Of a stretch of 9,201 nt of DNA, positions 6,438 through 9,201 are shown one piece after another (the stretch's first letter is position 1; each line of letters opens with the position of its first letter). Location: assembly GCA_023426345.1 (NCBI GenBank), contig JAFAAX010000118.1:1-9201 (forward strand), given 5' to 3'. This DNA is from Actinomycetes bacterium. Its GTDB lineage: Bacteria > Actinomycetota > Actinomycetes > Actinomycetales > Actinomycetaceae. The notes under the pieces were generated by a model. The model was not told the DNA's origin. It did not search any database and saw only the letters and a list, made by a program, of their open reading frames with translations. Position numbers and translations under genes: made by a program.

Positions 6438-7646
6438 TCAGGACCGGCCAGGGCCGGCCGCGGCCGAAACGGAGGCGGCGGCGGAGTCCGCCGCCAGCTG
6501 CGCCGCCAGGCGGGCCGCGCCGTCCATCGTGTCGGACATGTGGACCAGCGGGTGGGCGGCGCGGGCCAGGATGGCCCGCCCCTCCTCCACTTTGTTGCCG
6601 TCCAGGCGGACGACCAGCGGCTTCGCGGCCTGATCGCCGAGCAGCCCCAGGGCCCCCACGATGCCGTTGGCCACCTCGTCGCCCGCGGTGATCCCGCCGA
6701 ACACATTGACCAGCACCGAGCGGACCTGAGGATCGCCGAGGACCACCTCCAGGCCCTTCGCCATGACGGCGGCGGAGGCCCCGCCCCCGATGTCGAGGAA
6801 GTTCGCGGGCTTCACCCCGAGCCCCTCCCCCGCCAGCGCCACCACGTCGAGCGTCGACATCACCAGGCCGGCCCCGTTGCCGATGATGCCGACCTGTCCG
6901 TCCAGGCGGACGTAGTTGAGGCCGGCCTCCTTGGCCATCGCCTCGCGCGGGTCCTCGGCGGCGACGTCGACGAACCGGGCGTGGTCGGGATGGCGGAAGG
7001 ACGCGTTGTCGTCCAGCGTGACCTTGCCGTCGAGCGCCAGGATGTCGCCGTCGGTGGTCCGGACCAGCGGGTTGACCTCGACCAGGGTCGCGTCCTCGTC
7101 GCGGTAGACCTCCCACAGGGACACGAGGACCGGCGCCACCACGTCCGCCAGGGCGGGCTCGAACCGCGCCTCCGCCAGGATCCCGCGCGCGACGGCGTCG
7201 TCGATGCCGACCACGGGATCCAGGGGGACGCGGGCCAGCGCCTCGGGGCGCTCGCGCGCCAGGGTCTCGATCTCCATGCCGCCCTCGCGCGAGCACATCG
7301 CCAGGTGCCGGCGGTGGGAGCGGTCGAGGAGCACGGAGAAGTAGAACTCCTGGGCGATGTCCGCGCCCTCCGTCACCAGGACGGAGCGGACGACGTGGTT
7401 CTTGATCGTCATGCCGAGGATCTCGGCCGCGCGGTCGCGGGCCTCGGCGGGCGTGCGCGCCAGTTTGACGCCGCCGGCCTTGCCTCGCCCGCCCGCCTTC
7501 ACCTGCGCTTTGACGACCACCAGATCGCCGCCGAGGCCGGCGGCGGCCCGCTCCGCCTCCTCGGGGGTGGTGGCCAGCTCCCCGCGCAGACCGGGCACCC
7601 CGTGCGCGGCGAACAGCTGCTTCGCTTGGTACTCGTACAGGTCCAT
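6438..7646 (-). CDS. sucC: Succinyl-CoA synthetase beta subunit SucC
   Basis: SucC is the nucleotide- and succinate-binding subunit that pairs with SucD. The 402-residue product starts with the standard MDLYEYQAKQLFAAHGVP. It has the ATP-grasp fold with KAQVKAGGRGKAGGVKLA (46-63) and the Mg-nucleotide ligands Glu190-Asn192 in VEVNPLV and Asp206 in LDGKVTLD. The C-terminal ligase domain includes GQVGIIGNGAGLVMSTLD (250-267), NFLDIGGGAS (282-291) and NVFGGITAGDEVANGIV (314-330). An alanine-rich tail of about 15 residues follows the last conserved helix. GGAGG lies 7 nt before the ATG at 7646. The frame stays open far upstream, but that extension would run through the divergent dehydrogenase gene and is not real. 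sucC is the first gene of the sucCD operon. Confidence 0.96.
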   Translation of the reverse strand: MDLYEYQAKQLFAAHGVPGLRGELATTPEEAERAAAGLGGDLVVVKAQVKAGGRGKAGGVKLARTPAEARDRAAEILGMTIKNHVVRSVLVTEGADIAQEFYFSVLLDRSHRRHLAMCSREGGMEIETLARERPEALARVPLDPVVGIDDAVARGILAEARFEPALADVVAPVLVSLWEVYRDEDATLVEVNPLVRTTDGDILALDGKVTLDDNASFRHPDHARFVDVAAEDPREAMAKEAGLNYVRLDGQVGIIGNGAGLVMSTLDVVALAGEGLGVKPANFLDIGGGASAAVMAKGLEVVLGDPQVRSVLVNVFGGITAGDEVANGIVGALGLLGDQAAKPLVVRLDGNKVEEGRAILARAAHPLVHMSDTMDGAARLAAQLAADSAAASVSAAAGPGRS

Positions 7647-7702
7647 ACCCGTCCCTCCACCGGTCGATCCGGCCGATCCGTCTTCTCGGCCCGGCCGGAT
7701 TG

Positions 7703-7727
7703 CTCGACATCGAGATATCTCTCGACA
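7703..7727. promoter_or_regulatory. Palindrome with flanking CTCGACA repeats at the sucC start site
   Basis: The perfect 10-bp palindrome GAGATATCTC (7712-7721) is flanked by two direct copies of CTCGACA (7703-7709 and 7721-7727). It lies just downstream of the candidate -10 and would overlap the transcription start. This AT-containing centre stands out in otherwise GC-rich DNA, which makes an operator plausible; the regulator is unknown. Confidence 0.45.
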
Positions 7728-7755
7728 GCCTACCCCGCGCTGGGCCGTTGGTCCC
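7727..7755 (-). promoter_or_regulatory. Candidate sucCD promoter
   Basis: On the minus strand gggacc (7755-7750, weak -35) is followed after 17 nt by TAGGCT (7732-7727), a good actinobacterial -10. Transcription would begin near 7720 and leave a leader of about 74 nt. That leader contains an 8-bp inverted repeat (atccggcc at 7667-7674 with ggccggat at 7693-7700) upstream of the ribosome-binding site. Confidence 0.45.
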
Positions 7756-7796
7756 CATTCCCGCGGAGAATGATCCGAGATCGGCTCCGCGCCGCC

Positions 7797-7802
7797 TATC
7801 CT
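7797..7802 (+). promoter_or_regulatory. -10 box of a probable leaderless SDR transcript
   Basis: TATCCT ends 6 nt before the GTG at 7809, so transcription would start at or within a base of that codon. No ribosome-binding site precedes the GTG, as expected for a leaderless mRNA, which is common in actinobacteria. A convincing -35 is not visible. Confidence 0.45.
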
Positions 7803-7808
7803 GTCCCC

Positions 7809-8876
7809 GTGAATCCGTCCCGTCCCGCCGCCCCGGCCGACCGGCCCGACCGCCACGGCCGCGTCGAGCTGCTCGGAGCGCGCCAGCGCACACTCGCAGG
7901 ACGCACCGCGCTCGTCACCGGCGCGACCGGAGGGGTGGGCCTGGAGATCGCCATCGCCCTGGCCCGTGCCGGCGCTCGGCTGATCCTGCCCGCCCGCAAT
8001 CCGGAGCGCGCCCGGCAGGCCGCCGCACGGATCGCGCAGGCGGTCCCCGGCCTCTCCGGCGTCGGCACCGGCATCGACGAGGGCGGCCCGCGCGGCCCGG
8101 TCTCGGCGCCCGCCGCCCTTCGCGTCATCCCCCTCGATCTGGCGGATCTGTCCACCGTCGCGGAGGCCGCGGACATCCTGGTCCGGGAGGGGACGCCGAT
8201 CGACCTCCTGGTGGCCAACGCCGGCATCGCGGCTCTGGGCGACCGCGGGCGGCGTCTCACCGCCGACGGATTCGAGCGTCACTTCCAGACGAACTACCTC
8301 GGGCACGCCGTCCTCGTCTCGCGGCTCCTCCCCGTCCTCCGGCTGGGGTCGGCGCGCCTGGTCCTGCAGATCAGCCTGGCCACCGGTGGCGCAAGCGTCC
8401 CCTTCGACGACCTCCAGTCCGAGCACGGGTACTCCGTGATGCGCGCCTACCGGGCGTCCAAGGTGGAGCTCGGAGCCTTCGGCGTCGAGCTCTCCCGGCG
8501 CAGCTCCCGCGGCGGGTGGGGGATCTCAGTGGCGCTGGCCCAGCCCGGCGTAGCGATGACCGGGATCGCCCCGACCCTGCAGGCCGCCGTCGGGGCGCGC
8601 GCCGTCGGAGCCCTCAAGCACGGGCTCATCCGCGCGCGCATCGCCCAGGACGCCGCCGACGCCGCGCGCCCGGCCGTGGCCGCCGCGCTCGCGCCAACGC
8701 CGGTCCATCCGGATGCCGCCCACCCCGTCGTGTCGTTCGCGCCCGCGGGGCCGTGGCGCTTCGCGGGTCCCCCGGTGATCGTCCCGGTGGGGCCCGAGAT
8801 GGCGGACCCCGCGGTGGGTGCCCGGCTGTGGGAGGAGACCCGCCGCTTCCCCGGCGTCGAGCTCCCCCTCCCCTGA
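7809..8876 (+). CDS. Short-chain dehydrogenase/reductase (retinol-dehydrogenase-like)
   Basis: This is an NAD(P)-dependent oxidoreductase of the classical SDR type, 355 residues, substrate unknown. The Rossmann motif TGATGGVG is at 38-45, followed by PARNPERA (61-68), whose arginine favours NADP. NAG lies at 137-139, Asn162 in TNYLGH, a probable catalytic Ser189 in LQISLATGG, and the catalytic Tyr214 and Lys218 in AYRASK. The stretch FDDLQSEHGYSVMRAYRASK (199-218) resembles retinol dehydrogenase and protochlorophyllide-reductase relatives. A Pro/Arg-rich tail of about 28 residues precedes the domain, and a C-terminal extension of about 80 residues follows it. The GTG at 7809 is chosen as leaderless. 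An in-frame ATG at 7770 adds 13 residues, but its GGAG is only one base away. The gene is divergent from sucC and convergent with pcrA. It has no visible signal peptide. Confidence 0.85.
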   Translation: MNPSRPAAPADRPDRHGRVELLGARQRTLAGRTALVTGATGGVGLEIAIALARAGARLILPARNPERARQAAARIAQAVPGLSGVGTGIDEGGPRGPVSAPAALRVIPLDLADLSTVAEAADILVREGTPIDLLVANAGIAALGDRGRRLTADGFERHFQTNYLGHAVLVSRLLPVLRLGSARLVLQISLATGGASVPFDDLQSEHGYSVMRAYRASKVELGAFGVELSRRSSRGGWGISVALAQPGVAMTGIAPTLQAAVGARAVGALKHGLIRARIAQDAADAARPAVAAALAPTPVHPDAAHPVVSFAPAGPWRFAGPPVIVPVGPEMADPAVGARLWEETRRFPGVELPLP

Positions 8877-8879
8877 CCC

Positions 8880-8971
8880 CGAGGTTCGCCCAACGGGACC
8901 CGCCAGACTCGCCCAACCACGAGCGACTCGCCGGATGGGCGAACCTCGCGGGTCCGGCGAGGCGGGGGTCA
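8880..8971. repeat. Copies of the GAGGTTCGCCCA repeat between converging SDR and pcrA
   Basis: gaggttcgccca follows the SDR stop (8881-8892), a variant gactcgcccaa (8906-8916) comes 23 bp later, and the inverted form gggcgaacctcg lies at 8937-8948. The outer copies make a perfect 12-bp inverted repeat (8880-8891 with 8937-8948, 45-nt loop). A competing 8-bp stem joins 8927-8934 to 8954-8961. Bases 8931-8952 are identical to 602-623. The copy nearest pcrA reaches to that gene's own TGA stop as TGACCCCC. The arrangement could act as a two-way terminator, but no T-tracts are present. Confidence 0.65.
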
Positions 8972-9201
8972 GGCTTTCCGCAGCGGCGCCATCCGCACCA
9001 GGAGCCGCTTCTCCGCGCCTCCGGCGAAGCGCACCTTGGCGACCAGCCGGTCCCCCGATCCCTCCGTCGAGACCACCGTGCCCGCACCCAGCGTGGCGTG
9101 CGCGACATGGTCGCCGACCGCCAGCTGCAGGGTCTCTGCGCCGGAGGCCGCCGGCGATCCGGCCGCCGCCCGCCGCGGCGCCCCCAGGCGCACCGGCGCC
9201 C
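8969..9201 (-). CDS. pcrA: PcrA/UvrD-type DNA helicase, C-terminal end (partial)
   Basis: Only the last 76 codons are inside the window; the gene continues past the right edge. The visible end has the Tudor-like C-terminal domain of actinobacterial PcrA/UvrD1. GDHVAHATLGAGTVVS is followed by GSGDRLVAKVRFAGG and the closing KRLLVRMAPLRKA, preceded by a Pro/Ala/Arg-rich linker. In the family this ATP-dependent 3'-5' helicase works in DNA repair and restart, and this small domain binds partners such as RNA polymerase. The helicase motifs lie outside the window, so activity cannot be judged. Location next to sucCD agrees with uvrD1 (Rv0949) in M. tuberculosis. It converges on the SDR gene. Confidence 0.85.
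   Translation of the reverse strand, partial: APVRLGAPRRAAAGSPAASGAETLQLAVGDHVAHATLGAGTVVSTEGSGDRLVAKVRFAGGAEKRLLVRMAPLRKA

Noticed and set aside
6237..7808. Plus-strand extension of the SDR frame over sucC and sucD
   Set aside because: It is the antisense shadow of sucCD caused by GC-rich codon bias; SDR homology starts only after 7809.
1..9201. tRNA, rRNA, riboswitch or insertion sequence
   Set aside because: No tRNA-like cloverleaf, conserved rRNA stretch, known riboswitch core or transposase motif was seen by reading both strands; the divergent and purH leaders have only short stems.

Overview
The window comes from a high-GC Gram-positive chromosome (Actinomycetota). GC-rich wobble positions, GTG starts, TAnnnT-type -10 boxes and the gene order all point there. 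The long alanine/glycine-rich insertions in PurH suggest a member of Actinomycetaceae such as Actinomyces, but this is an inference. The order pcrA (uvrD1) - sucC - sucD - DUF6350/perM-like - purN - purH is the order found in Mycobacterium tuberculosis (Rv0949 to Rv0957) and Streptomyces, so the backbone is core chromosome rather than an island.

Layout, left to right. Positions 1-666 hold no convincing gene. They carry an array of a degenerate 19-bp motif (nine clear copies in both orientations, two pairs forming near-perfect hairpins), then three tandem units of a second, 23-24-bp motif just downstream of purH. On the minus strand follow purH (667-2697), a 219-nt gap, purN (2917-3585), and a DUF6350 membrane protein (3582-5240) whose stop overlaps the purN start as ATGA. 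A 212-nt gap with an inverted-repeat pair and a possible promoter separates these from sucD (5453-6382) and sucC (6438-7646). A divergent intergenic region (7647-7808) has candidate promoters for sucC and for a plus-strand short-chain dehydrogenase (7809-8876), which looks leaderless. The SDR converges on the 3' end of pcrA (8969 to beyond the window). The 92-nt convergent gap again contains the second repeat motif, with a 22-bp exact match to the copy downstream of purH.

Functionally, sucC and sucD encode the two subunits of succinyl-CoA synthetase (TCA cycle). PurN and PurH are the two formyl-tetrahydrofolate-dependent transformylases of purine synthesis (PurH also closes the ring to IMP). 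The DUF6350 protein is probably a divisome-associated membrane protein that is translationally coupled to purN. PcrA is a DNA repair helicase. The SDR is a lineage-specific gene of unknown substrate in the place where other actinobacteria often have an M23 peptidase gene.

No new defence, toxin or biosynthetic system is visible. The least explained signals are the two intergenic repeat families, above all the one shared by the 3' flanks of purH, pcrA and the SDR gene, followed by the candidate operators upstream of DUF6350 and sucC.
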